Positions 1 to 8,372 of a DNA stretch of 64,000 bases are shown in pieces. The translations under genes were made by a program, and so were the position numbers. The notes below the pieces were generated by a model, which was not told the DNA's origin, did no database searches, and was given only the letters and a program-made list of their open reading frames with translations. Source of the DNA: Phycisphaerales bacterium (GTDB taxonomy: Bacteria; Planctomycetota; Phycisphaerae; Phycisphaerales; UBA1924); assembly GCA_016741915.1 (NCBI GenBank), contig JACVCS010000008.1, forward strand, positions 1 to 64,000. The letters are read 5' to 3'. The first letter of the stretch is position 1. The number at the start of each line of letters is the position of its first letter.

Positions 1-90
1 ACATACGACGAAGCGAGCGCGAACGCCTCGCCGATCAAGCTCGACGAAGGGCACGAGTTGATGGCGTACTTCCTTGCTCGTGGTGCTTGA
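1..90 (+). CDS. 3' end of an unidentified gene (partial)
   Basis: An open frame runs from the first base to a TGA at 88-90 and gives 29 residues ending in ELMAYFLARGA. Its base composition matches the coding DNA around it, and it stops just before a non-coding repeat-rich stretch, so it is probably the C-terminus of a gene starting upstream of the window. Too little is visible to name a family. Confidence 0.4.
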   Translation, partial: TYDEASANASPIKLDEGHELMAYFLARGA

Positions 91-95
91 GTTGA

Positions 96-123
96 TTGAC
101 AAAGAGACGCAGAGAACGCGGAG
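96..123 (+). repeat. Degenerate CAGAG-type interspersed repeat (relic)
   Basis: The string GACAAAGAGACGCAGAGAAC at 98-117, with flanking bases, resembles the 29-bp inverted repeat at 36062-36090 and 36615-36643 but carries gaps and substitutions. It lies in the non-coding gap after the partial gene. The rest of 124-342 holds only a small hairpin (GCTTGC/GCAAGC, 307-323) and the ribosome binding site AAAGGAG (331-337) of the next gene. Confidence 0.5.
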
Positions 124-342
124 GAGGACCGAGGAAGACGGAGTGCTTTGGGAGTGAAGAGTGAAGGGAACTGGCACGTAGACGCGAAGGCGCGAAGTTA
201 GAGTAGTTCGGTACGGGTAAACCCTTGCAACACTCCACATATGCACACATACATAGGGGTGGTTGTTGAAGTCAATCGAATTGTGATAGCGTCTTTTCGA
301 ATATCTGCTTGCTTGTCGCAAGCATGAACGAAAGGAGCTGGC

Positions 343-1431
343 ATGAAGCGATGGAAAAACAGGGTGGCATCAGCTTGTGCGGTGATCGTCGGCGCGTTGG
401 TGGCGGTTTGCCCGGCTGAATGCGGGGAGACTGTCGCGGGTTCGTCCTTGAAGATCGGTGATTGGAACTTCGCGGTGTTGATCGATACCAACAGCGCGAC
501 ACCGAGAGTCACGGGGTTGGTCGGGTTGCGGGATCATTCAACGTCGGTCAGCGGCAACCTGCAATCGGTGTGGTACTCGCGACCGGCCGCGGGGAGCGGC
601 GATCCGTGGGTATGCAAAACGTGGATGAATGCCAACCATTGGACCGCGATCGCCACCGTCAAGGGGAACCTGAACATCCCCAGCGATCTGGACAACCTCT
701 GGCCGACCGACGATGTCAACTCGCCGGAAGTTCAGACCGAAGAACCACAGCCGTACAAGGACGGTTTCCTCGTCGATGATCCGTGGGGACAATGGCTGGC
801 GGGCGAGCCGGGGCGTGAATGGGTGATCGACTGGCTCAAAAACACGGGGTATCCGGTTGCGGACGTGCCATTTGATATCGCCGGTCCCGGTGATTGTTCG
901 CCCGGCACATGGTTAGACGCAATGGCGGCATCCGCTGAGTTGATGCTGGGTGCCAACGGGGGAACGCAAGAGTCCGCGACCGCGTTCCTCGGCATGCATG
1001 CCGAGATGTGCTCAACGTTTGCAGCCGCGCCACCGGCGGTTATCACGATTGGACCTTACACCGGATGGACGTGTGGAACACCATCCTCATGGTCCTCGCC
1101 CTCGCACGACACGGCTACAGGTATCTGCACATACACTCGAACCAAAACCTGCCAGAACTGCCGTACAATCACGACCGCGGGACCGAATGGCACACAGGTG
1201 GCCACGACGCAGTGTGTCTATTACTACGTAAACCAGACATCGAGTTGTCCGCAGACCAACGCTACGACTTGCCCACCCGTAGATATCGCGCAAGGGGTAT
1301 GTTTGCCAAGAGGCACGCCTTGGGTGCCAGATGCTCCGTTGCCACCGGACGCCTTCGGCCCTGATCCAACTATTCCTGGTGTTCCGCAGACTCAACCCAC
1401 TCCGCGTGTGCCACCTCCCGCTATCATTTGA
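343..1431 (+). CDS. Secreted Cys-rich protein of unknown function
   Basis: The product has 362 residues. The N-terminus has a basic start, a hydrophobic stretch (about 8-24) and a likely signal peptidase site near residue 26, so export is expected. Residues 40-230 are Trp- and Asp-rich without a recognised fold. Residues 244-320 hold about eight cysteines in spacings (CTYTRTKTC, CQNC) that loosely recall a thrombospondin type 1 module, and a Pro-rich tail (330-360) follows. The start is set by AAAGGAG six bases before the ATG. The next gene's ATG abuts the TGA, so the two are probably cotranslated. I do not recognise the family. Confidence 0.75.
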   Translation: MKRWKNRVASACAVIVGALVAVCPAECGETVAGSSLKIGDWNFAVLIDTNSATPRVTGLVGLRDHSTSVSGNLQSVWYSRPAAGSGDPWVCKTWMNANHWTAIATVKGNLNIPSDLDNLWPTDDVNSPEVQTEEPQPYKDGFLVDDPWGQWLAGEPGREWVIDWLKNTGYPVADVPFDIAGPGDCSPGTWLDAMAASAELMLGANGGTQESATAFLGMHAEMCSTFAAAPPAVITIGPYTGWTCGTPSSWSSPSHDTATGICTYTRTKTCQNCRTITTAGPNGTQVATTQCVYYYVNQTSSCPQTNATTCPPVDIAQGVCLPRGTPWVPDAPLPPDAFGPDPTIPGVPQTQPTPRVPPPAII

Positions 1432-2430
1432 ATGTCTCCACCGTCTTTGAAAGAAGGCGGTGGAGCTTTGCGCCGCAAATCTGCCTTGATGTCGTGCATA
1501 GTCGGTGCGACCATGTTCGTACTCGTTGGCTCTGCGCTCCCGTGGCTGTGGCTATGGCCTTACAGTGTTGCGTACCCGGGCACGTGGGGCCAACGAGTAA
1601 CCGCAGACGTGAGTTCTTGGGCGTCGATGTCGGACGTAGTTAGAGTCTTTGCCGTGCGAGGTATAGGTCGCGTACGAGTTTTCACACGGTATGACCCATG
1701 GCTCCACGAGTTGAACATCGCGGCGATTAAGAGCATGAACGCACCGACCGAAGTACTCGACCAACTCGAGTATTCTCGATCATTGAATCTGTATCTTTAC
1801 GAACGTGAATCGTACGATCAGATTGTCCGGATGTCTCCGTTCGTTTCCTCTTTGTATCCTAACCCTGAATCCTGGATCGCGCTGACTCGCAGATGCCGTT
1901 CCGCGCAGATCGACGAGGTCGGGTGGCCGATGAAGTGGGTGTGCGTGGTGCGTACAGCTGGACCTCTTTCGACGAACTTAGCCAACTCGGGTACAGTCGC
2001 AGATTCCACCGCGATCAAGTCCGCGTTGAAGGCGCCAGAAGTTGCACCGATGACCGATACGCAGTGGGAAGCGATGCTGTATATGTACAACGAAGCCGTG
2101 ATCGTAAGCGGTCTTCGTGACGGCGGAACAGTCATCGCCTGGCGGATCGGTTGGGAAGCCCTGATCGTCAATGTTCTTTTCTGGATGACGTGCGGCGCTG
2201 TTCTTTCCTGGTTTTTCCGTGAGACATTTCGGAGCGTGGGATGGCGTTTCTTCGCTCAGCGTCGGCTGAAGCAAGGCCGGTGCGCTCGGTGCGGATACCC
2301 GGCTTTAAAGAGCGTGATGGAACCCAACGGCACCGAGGTTGAACCACAGAAATGCCCTGAATGCGGACTCCCTGTCGGGGCTTTGCCCGGTGGTTTGCTG
2401 GGTAGACGACCGATCATGGTTCATCGTTAA
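1432..2430 (+). CDS. Membrane protein with C-terminal zinc ribbon
   Basis: The 332-residue product has one hydrophobic segment near the N-terminus (about 21-42), an extracytoplasmic-looking region of about 190 residues, a second membrane segment (about 242-262) and a cytoplasmic tail. The tail holds four cysteines (284, 287, 308, 311) in CARCGYPAL and CPECGLPVG, which is the zinc-ribbon style common in Planctomycetes membrane proteins. The ATG follows the previous TGA with no gap, indicating translational coupling. An internal Met at residue 20 (1489) is an alternative start. Two other proteins in the window (7349-8344, 8373-9188) carry the same ribbon at the N-terminus. The function is unknown. 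Confidence 0.75.
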   Translation: MSPPSLKEGGGALRRKSALMSCIVGATMFVLVGSALPWLWLWPYSVAYPGTWGQRVTADVSSWASMSDVVRVFAVRGIGRVRVFTRYDPWLHELNIAAIKSMNAPTEVLDQLEYSRSLNLYLYERESYDQIVRMSPFVSSLYPNPESWIALTRRCRSAQIDEVGWPMKWVCVVRTAGPLSTNLANSGTVADSTAIKSALKAPEVAPMTDTQWEAMLYMYNEAVIVSGLRDGGTVIAWRIGWEALIVNVLFWMTCGAVLSWFFRETFRSVGWRFFAQRRLKQGRCARCGYPALKSVMEPNGTEVEPQKCPECGLPVGALPGGLLGRRPIMVHR

Positions 2431-2433
2431 AGA

Positions 2434-2751
2434 GTGGTCAAAATCGCTGTGTTTGAATCGAGAGGCGATGGTGTATCATTCTTGAACAACGCGGCGCTTT
2501 TCGCGATTCGGCTCGTGTCTTTCGCGAAGGGCCTTGTTTCGTTCGCGAAAGAAGCCGTGTCTTTCGCGATTGGTGCTCTGTCCTTCGCGAAGAACGGCGC
2601 ATCGATCGCGAAAGACCTGATGTCATTCACGAAATACGTGATGTCCTTCACGAAAGACGCGGCGTCCTTCGCGAAAGAAGATGCACCTATCGGGTTATCG
2701 TTCGGGAAAGAGTCGGATTTTCCCGGATGGACTCGGCCAACCTGCGCATAA
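2434..2751 (+). CDS. Heptad-repeat ORF made of 21-bp tandem repeats (possible protein)
   Basis: A 105-codon frame opens with GTG three bases after the previous stop. Residues 17-85 are repeats of the heptad xxSFAKx, encoded by the 21-bp array at 2501-2695. If made, the protein would be small and largely amphipathic helix with one Lys per heptad, with no signal peptide or membrane segment. The opposite strand (2427-2651) is also open and reads FAKD repeats because the repeat core is palindromic, so openness alone is weak evidence for coding. Coupling to the zinc-ribbon gene favours the plus-strand reading. The function is unknown. Confidence 0.4.
   Translation: MVKIAVFESRGDGVSFLNNAALFAIRLVSFAKGLVSFAKEAVSFAIGALSFAKNGASIAKDLMSFTKYVMSFTKDAASFAKEDAPIGLSFGKESDFPGWTRPTCA
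2501..2695 (+). repeat. 21-bp tandem repeat with TCGCGA palindromic core
   Basis: Successive copies place TCGCGA (or TCACGA) at 2501, 2522, 2543, 2564, 2585, 2606, 2627, 2648 and 2669, exactly 21 bases apart, with a degenerate copy at 2690. The extended core is TTTCGCGAAAG. Copies differ at the edges but keep length and phase, so all stay in one reading frame. Confidence 0.95.
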
Positions 2752-2891
2752 GAAAAGGTTGAGAACGCCCCCGTACATGCCGGGATCGTTGTTGATCGTG
2801 GCGTCTTGTGGGAACCAACGGATCATGTGGTTTACGGGAACGTGTCTGAGAACTCGGCTTGGTCTTCCCGATCGCTGGGCCGGGCGAGCAA

Positions 2892-3719
2892 TCAATACTT
2901 GCCGTCAAACCATGGGAAGGTGAAGACCGTGACATCAAGATGCCCGCGATTATCGCCGACAAGGGTGTCGTTGATCTGCAAAACGACTTCACCGCTTCGA
3001 TCCGCCGAAAAGTGGCTCAAAGCCGCATTCAGTTTGTCGGAGCCTTTGATCGCACACAAGAGGGCACCGTTGCCAAGGGCTGAGACGAGTCGATAACCCG
3101 CTGAGCCCGCTTCACCACGACCGTCAACCCAGCCCCCAAGGCTTACGCCCCATCGCCACTGCCCCTTAGCCGTGCAGATCACCACATCGTCTTTCACCGC
3201 GTTCAGGCCGCTGCCCTGCCATATCTCATCCGCAATGATCTTCACCCTTGCAGATTTGATACGAGCTTTTCGATCAGCCATATTCTGCTTGCGAATGCGA
3301 ATGTCCGCTGAAAGTCCTGCCATGGTCTTTAGGAACTGCGCATAATCTGCCCGAGATTTCTCATCAGTATCACCCAAGGCGGCCGCTACGACTTTATCTG
3401 AATCGCTGATGTTTTCAAGCAAAGCATCGAGACTTTTGATGATGGCGTCGTAATCGGATTCAAGATTCTTGAACGATTTTTCATCCGGCGTGTCCAGAAA
3501 ATACCGTTGCGTCACCATCAGCCTGGATTCCGCGGCACTCAGCTCAGACAGCATGGATTTGAACTGTTCACCAGAAAACTTCACGGCTTCGTTCTTGAGA
3601 ATTTGTTTGTTCGTCTCATCTTTCACATCAGATAGCCGTTTCATCACCAATGCGGTGCTTATTGCAGCAAGAACCACACCGGCACCAAGAATGATCAGAA
3701 GAGTTTTACGAGTTGCCAT
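2892..3719 (-). CDS. Membrane-anchored protein with PA-IL (LecA)-like lectin domain
   Basis: From the ATG at 3719 the product has 275 residues: a membrane anchor (about 5-25), a long charged helical or coiled-coil region (28-155), and a C-terminal beta domain (about 158-270). That domain has the layout of PA-IL/LecA-like lectins: a WQGSGL start, KGQWRWG, GALLCAIKG, and INDTLVGDNRGHLDV near 249-263, where LecA-type domains bind Ca2+ and galactose. The open frame extends 67 codons further upstream, but that part looks non-coding, and GGGAG lies before the chosen ATG. The domain probably faces the periplasm or surface. It is transcribed away from the Fn3 gene at 3989. Sugar binding is an inference. 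Confidence 0.7.
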   Translation of the reverse strand: MATRKTLLIILGAGVVLAAISTALVMKRLSDVKDETNKQILKNEAVKFSGEQFKSMLSELSAAESRLMVTQRYFLDTPDEKSFKNLESDYDAIIKSLDALLENISDSDKVVAAALGDTDEKSRADYAQFLKTMAGLSADIRIRKQNMADRKARIKSARVKIIADEIWQGSGLNAVKDDVVICTAKGQWRWGVSLGGWVDGRGEAGSAGYRLVSALGNGALLCAIKGSDKLNAALSHFSADRSGEVVLQINDTLVGDNRGHLDVTVFTFPWFDGKY

Positions 3720-3988
3720 CTGTGCATATCTCCCAAAGTCGAGAACGTCCAAGAACTCGATTGAGTTCGTAGCGGCCAGTATACCGGATTCACTCCAGAA
3801 AAGCAGCCATTGCCCTTTGAATAACCGGTTTACAGACTTCCGGAACAGGACTGAGGCAGCCCGGAATCTCAACCATTCTTGCCAGTTCTGTTCAATACTC
3901 GCAACTTCCACGACGACCATTGCTGAGTCGCCGAACAGACCGATTCATGTTGGATCAGCGCCTGTTTGGTCTACATGGAGACACGTTT

Positions 3989-4696
3989 ATGGCCATCGTC
4001 CCGACGAAGATCAACGACCTGCTCGAGTTCGCGTCGATCCATTCATCGCTCTGGGCCCAGACGCCAACCGCCTACGGGCTGACGGCGGCGCAGTGCACGG
4101 CCCTGACCAACGCCGTCAACGCCGCAACGGGGGCGTACTCCGACGCCCTCGACGCCAACCAGGCCAAGATCAAGGCCACCGGCACCAGCAACCAGAAGAT
4201 CTCGGCCCTCCGCACCAGCCTCGCCGAGACGATCAGCTTCATCAAGGCCTACGCCGAGACCCAGGCCGACCCCGCCCAGATCTTCATCAACGCCCAGCTT
4301 CCCCCTCCTGCACCGCCCGCCCCGGCACCCGCACCCGCCACGCCCACCGACGTGAAAGTCGGCGTACGCCTGACCGACGGCGCCGTCGAACTGAAGTGGA
4401 AAGCCAGCAACCCGCAGGCAACCGGCGGCGTCACGTACGTCATCCGCCGCCGCTTCGGCAGCGTCGGGCCCTTTGAGTACGCCGGGCTTGCCGGCAGCGA
4501 GAAGACCTTCGTCGACGAAACCCTCCCCCGCGGCGTGGACTTCGTGAACTACACCATCACCGGCACACGCTCGGGCGTCAGCGGCCAGCCCTGCGAAATC
4601 GCCGTCCGCTTCGGCACCGTCGGCCCCGGCGGAGCCCTCAACGTCGTCAGCGTCACCGAGAAGACGGGCGAATCAACCCCCAAACTCGCGGCGTAA
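3989..4696 (+). CDS. Fibronectin type III domain protein
   Basis: The 235-residue product starts at MAIVPTK (ATG 3989), with GGAG about ten bases upstream. The longer frame from 3920 overlaps the divergent upstream region and is not needed. Residues 1-100 form a helical, Ala/Thr-rich domain (AQTPTAYGLTAAQ) seen in small planctomycete Fn3 proteins. Residues 104-118 are a Pro/Ala linker, and about 119-215 form an Fn3-like sandwich with ELKWKAS, YVIRRR and VNYTITGTRSG. No signal peptide is visible, so location is unclear. It ends at a strong terminator. The role is unknown, possibly binding or structural. Confidence 0.75.
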   Translation: MAIVPTKINDLLEFASIHSSLWAQTPTAYGLTAAQCTALTNAVNAATGAYSDALDANQAKIKATGTSNQKISALRTSLAETISFIKAYAETQADPAQIFINAQLPPPAPPAPAPAPATPTDVKVGVRLTDGAVELKWKASNPQATGGVTYVIRRRFGSVGPFEYAGLAGSEKTFVDETLPRGVDFVNYTITGTRSGVSGQPCEIAVRFGTVGPGGALNVVSVTEKTGESTPKLAA

Positions 4697-4774
4697 GTCG
4701 CCCGAAAGGGCCGAAGTGACGGCGAGAAGGGCCGAGGGAAGAGGCCCGAGGTTTGGGTCAAGACCAACACACAC

Positions 4775-4799
4775 GCCCCGGAATCCTCCGGGGCTTTTT
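4775..4799 (+). terminator. Rho-independent terminator after the Fn3 gene
   Basis: GCCCCGGA (4775-4782) pairs with TCCGGGGC (4787-4794) across a four-base loop and is followed by TTTTT. It lies 78 bases after the Fn3 stop and points away from the convergent speA end. Confidence 0.85.
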
Positions 4800-4978
4800 C
4801 ATTGGAACACCGGGGTAGAAGGTTCGTCTTCCTGCACTGCTTCTGAATCCTGCTCCGTCCGGCTCGGTCTTCCTCCGCGAACTCGGCGTCTCTTCTGGTT
4901 TACGTGATCGCACATCCCGGCCGCAAACCTCGGCCATCGCCGTTCGCCCCAACTCTGCACGCGGCCCCTGCGGTGTGA

Positions 4979-6982
4979 TCACTCTTCGAGGTACGTGTAC
5001 CCCTCGAGCCCGTCGTCGTAGTACTTCAAGAGGCTCTTGCCCTCGCCGACGGTCAGTCGGCCCTGACGGCACGCGGCCTCGATGTCCAGGCGCATCGCAC
5101 GCTTCAGGTCCGCCACGTCGTACTGCACGTAGCTGAGCACCTCTTCGACCGTGTCACCCTCGATGACCTCTTCGATGGCCCACTGGCCGGCGTCGTTGAT
5201 GCTCAGGTGCACCGCGTGCGTGTCGCCCAGCAGGTTGTGCAGATCGCCCAGGATCTCCTGGTACGCCCCGAGCAGGAAGACGCCCAGGTAGTACGGCTCG
5301 ATCCCGACCTCGTTCTCCGGACGCTCGCGGACCTCGTGCAGTTCGAGGGTCTTTTTGTCGATGCGCTTGTCGACGAAGTGATCGACCTTGCCGTCGGAGT
5401 CGCAGGTGATATCGGCGAGGATGCCGCGGCGGGTCGGCTCTTCGTTCAGGCGGTGGATGGGGACGATCGGGAAGAGCTGATCGATGGCCCACGAGTCGGG
5501 CATCGATTGGAAGAGCGAGAAGTTGCAGAAGTAGATATCGCTGAGCAGTTCGGGGAGCGCGTCGAACTCGTCGGGCAGTTCGCCGCGCTTGTTGGCTTTC
5601 TCAAGGAGTTTGTGCCCGATCGCCCAGAAGAGCTGCTCCGCCACCGCCCGCATCGGCAGCGACATGTAGCCAAGGCTGAAGAGGCTCATCGCCTCGTCGC
5701 GGGCCTGCGTCGCGTCGTGATAGGTCTCCAGCAGGTTGCGGTCGGTGATGTTCTGGTAGGCGTCGAGCAGATCGAGCACGGGCTGGGGGACTTCCCCGCC
5801 GCGGGCTTTCTCGTCGTTCATTGCCTTGTCGATCGCCGCAAGGTCCGGGTTCGCCTCGAATCGTGAAGCGCCCACAACGTCGAGCACCAGCACGCTGCCA
5901 TAGGCAACCATCGCGCGGCCTGACTCAGAGATGATCTGCGGGTGCGGGACCTTCGCGTCGTCGCAGACGGCCTTGATGCGGTACACAACGTCGGCGGCAT
6001 ACTCCTGCACCGAGTAGTTGATGCTGCTGGACCATGCGGATTGGGAGCCGTCGTAGTCCACGCCCATGCCGCCGCCGATGTCGAGCATCGTCACGCCCGC
6101 GCCCATACGGTGCAGTTCGCAATAGATATGCGAGAGCTCGTTGACGGCGTTCTTCAGCACGCGGATATCGAAAAGCTGGCTGCCCACGTGGCAGTGCACC
6201 AGCTTCAGACAATCGAGCATGTCGTGCTTCTTGAGGTAATCGACGGCCTTGAGGACTTCGCTGACGAACAGGCCGAACTTGCTGCGCACGCCGGCGGAGG
6301 ATTCCCAGCGGCCCGCGCCCTTGCTGGAGAGCTTCACGCGGATGCCGATGCGCGGGCGGACGTTGTACGTCTTCGCGTGCTTGACGACGAGTTCCAGTTC
6401 GTCGAACTTCTCAACCACGGGGATGATGTTGCGCCCGAGCTTGGTGGCGAGGATGCAGGTCTCGATGAACTCGGAATCTTTGAACCCGTTGCAGATGATG
6501 GGCATGCCGTTGACGCCCGGGCCGCCGGCGGTTGCGGAGAGTCCGAGCACGGCGAGCAGTTCGGGCTTGCTGCCGGCCTCGAGACCGAAGTTCAGGTTGA
6601 CCGCCAGGGAGGCGATCTGCTCGCAGACGTGGCGTTGCTGGTTGACCTTGATTGGGTAGACGCAGCAGTAACCGCCGGTGTAGGCCTGCTCGCTCATGGC
6701 GGTGTCGAAGGCCTTGCGGATCTCGCGGAGGCGGTGTTCGAGGATGTCGTTGAAGCGGAGGAGGACGGGCGTGTGGATGCCGCGTTCCTTCAGGCCTTGA
6801 ACGACCTCGTGCAGGTCGATCGGGCGTGCGGGGTCTTTGGTGGGGTTGACGGTGACGTGCCCGAGGGTGTTGACCCCGACGTAGCCCTTGCCCCAGTCGT
6901 GGATGCCGTAGAGCCGGGCGGCGTCGTCGGGAGTCCAGAGACCTTGGATGAACGCGTTCTTGTTCGAGGAGATGGTGGCCAT
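4979..6982 (-). CDS. speA: Biosynthetic arginine decarboxylase
   Basis: SpeA decarboxylates arginine to agmatine with pyridoxal phosphate, the first step from arginine to putrescine and higher polyamines. The 667-residue length fits the family (about 630-660). The PLP lysine is visible at K112 in YPIKVNQQR, in the alpha/beta-barrel that follows a short N-terminal region. Other family blocks are ISESGRAMVAYGS and GGGMGVDYDGS, and the long C-terminal part ends LEGYTYLEE. It is transcribed alone from a promoter about 300 bases upstream (7292-7319), giving an unusually long 5' leader. No polyamine genes are next to it. Assignment is secure from motifs and length. Confidence 0.95.
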   Translation of the reverse strand: MATISSNKNAFIQGLWTPDDAARLYGIHDWGKGYVGVNTLGHVTVNPTKDPARPIDLHEVVQGLKERGIHTPVLLRFNDILEHRLREIRKAFDTAMSEQAYTGGYCCVYPIKVNQQRHVCEQIASLAVNLNFGLEAGSKPELLAVLGLSATAGGPGVNGMPIICNGFKDSEFIETCILATKLGRNIIPVVEKFDELELVVKHAKTYNVRPRIGIRVKLSSKGAGRWESSAGVRSKFGLFVSEVLKAVDYLKKHDMLDCLKLVHCHVGSQLFDIRVLKNAVNELSHIYCELHRMGAGVTMLDIGGGMGVDYDGSQSAWSSSINYSVQEYAADVVYRIKAVCDDAKVPHPQIISESGRAMVAYGSVLVLDVVGASRFEANPDLAAIDKAMNDEKARGGEVPQPVLDLLDAYQNITDRNLLETYHDATQARDEAMSLFSLGYMSLPMRAVAEQLFWAIGHKLLEKANKRGELPDEFDALPELLSDIYFCNFSLFQSMPDSWAIDQLFPIVPIHRLNEEPTRRGILADITCDSDGKVDHFVDKRIDKKTLELHEVRERPENEVGIEPYYLGVFLLGAYQEILGDLHNLLGDTHAVHLSINDAGQWAIEEVIEGDTVEEVLSYVQYDVADLKRAMRLDIEAACRQGRLTVGEGKSLLKYYDDGLEGYTYLEE

Positions 6983-7348
6983 GGTGTGAAGCAGGAAAGG
7001 GCGTGCGGCGGTGGGGAGGTGGTGGCTTGATCGGGTGAGAGCGGACGGTCAGCGAAGAGACAACGGGTGCGGGTCGCCCGGTGCTGCCGATCGTGCCGAG
7101 GGTTCGCGAGGCCGGTGAGGCGGTTTGTGCGCGTGCCGGCGGGCGTGAACGAATCGGAACGGATCGGAGGCAAAGAGGCGGAAGAGCAACGTCGTCGCGA
7201 TGGCGGGGGCGAACCGTGTGCCGGGCCCGAATCTTCGCTGGGGCAAGGCCGCGCGTCGAGGGCGCGCCCGAAACGTGTGCGCGTCCGGAAAAGTGTAGAG
7301 GGTGTCGGGCGTGGTGCAAGTGGGGAGGGGCGGAGAAGCGCCGGAACT
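6983..7348 (-). promoter_or_regulatory. Long speA leader with upstream promoter
   Basis: On the minus strand, TTGCAC (7314-7319) and TACACT (7292-7297) are separated by 16 bases, a good sigma70-like promoter. Transcription would begin near 7285 and leave about 300 untranslated bases before the speA ATG at 6982. The stretch is GC-rich, has no convincing gene, and I could not identify a known riboswitch. A leader-based control of polyamine synthesis is possible but unproven. Confidence 0.5.
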
Positions 7349-8344
7349 TCAAAGCCGCTGAACAAGGGTTGGCAGCGTGCGGAGGGTGCCCGCGCACGAA
7401 CTGGCGACGTTCCGGATCCAAAGGAAGGGAAAGAATGAAAGCAAGACCAGGCACACGGTGATCACGTAACCCGCTTCGGATTCGCCCGCGATCATGAACG
7501 CGGCGGCGAGGAACCAGCCGGTCGTGAACAGCGCACACTGAAAAATGCCCAGCAGCTGGCTCTGTTTGAACGACCGTGCGATGCCGATGCCGTGAAGGGT
7601 GAATGCCATCATGAACAGGGCCTGCGCCACCGAAACGAGCACCAAGGCGACGAGGGTGGTCTTGCCGCGAAGGGACTCGAACACGAAAGCCGACAGGACG
7701 ATGACGTTGATGACCGCCGAGAGGATCGCGGTGCCGCAGAGGAGGCTCGAGTAGTTTGCGGCGGAGTTCGCCGCAGGGTTCTCCAACGAGAAGGAGCGGA
7801 TCGGCTTTCGCGCCGCTTTGAAAGAGCCGACGACGAAGAGCCCGCCGTGCAGCAGCACCGCACCAAAGGCCCCAAAGACCACCAAACCGGAGCTTCGAGA
7901 GCCTCCGATTGCTGCGAATACGGAAATGAAACTGACCGCGAGCACAAACGCGATGGGGATCAGGATGCTCAAGACCAGGTACATCGAACCGCGAGAAACC
8001 ACTTTCAGCGATTCAACGGAGCCGCTCTGGACGAGATGTTCGAGGGTTCTGAGTATCGGGGTAGCGCACTCTGGGCAGAGCGAATCCCGCGACAGGCCGA
8101 CGAGTTCGTACTGACAACTCGCGCACGCGATGCCGCGTGGCATGACGTCCCATTTCTCGGTCTGATGCATCGCCTGCGTCAGCGATTCGGAAAAGACCTT
8201 CGGAAACGGACGGCCGGTGACGGTCTGAAGCACCGCCGTTCCACACTTCGGACATCCACCGGCCAACGGAAGATTCAGCAGCGAAGTGCCGCATTCGGCG
8301 CAGGGTGTGTCCTCGGTCAGGGTGTGGGTTGAGGGGGTGTTCAC
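7349..8344 (-). CDS. Polytopic membrane protein with two N-terminal zinc ribbons
   Basis: The 331-residue product starts with two Cys4 zinc ribbons, one at C15/C18/C31/C34 (PCAECG, CPKCG) and one at C74/C77/C90/C93 (ACASCQYELVGL, LCPEC). About six hydrophobic segments from residue 120 to the end follow. The second ribbon keeps the YxLxGL signature shared with the neighbour at 8373. The cytoplasmic ribbons could bind protein or nucleic acid, with the rest in the inner membrane. It lies 28 bases downstream of its paralogue and is probably cotranscribed. No enzyme motif was recognised. Confidence 0.8.
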   Translation of the reverse strand: MNTPSTHTLTEDTPCAECGTSLLNLPLAGGCPKCGTAVLQTVTGRPFPKVFSESLTQAMHQTEKWDVMPRGIACASCQYELVGLSRDSLCPECATPILRTLEHLVQSGSVESLKVVSRGSMYLVLSILIPIAFVLAVSFISVFAAIGGSRSSGLVVFGAFGAVLLHGGLFVVGSFKAARKPIRSFSLENPAANSAANYSSLLCGTAILSAVINVIVLSAFVFESLRGKTTLVALVLVSVAQALFMMAFTLHGIGIARSFKQSQLLGIFQCALFTTGWFLAAAFMIAGESEAGYVITVCLVLLSFFPFLWIRNVASSCAGTLRTLPTLVQRL

Positions 8345-8372
8345 AGCGAGTCACGAAAGAAACAGAGCCTGC

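Noticed and set aside
2427-2651. Minus-strand heptad ORF as a separate gene
   Set aside because: Its openness follows from the palindromic repeat core, and it overlaps the end of the zinc-ribbon gene with no ribosome binding site.
2501-2695. CRISPR array
   Set aside because: The units are contiguous 21-mers without unique spacers and no cas gene is present.
5942-7030. 362-codon open frame antisense to speA
   Set aside because: Same reason: biased Val/Asp/Ala/Gly composition opposite a secure gene, with no motif.
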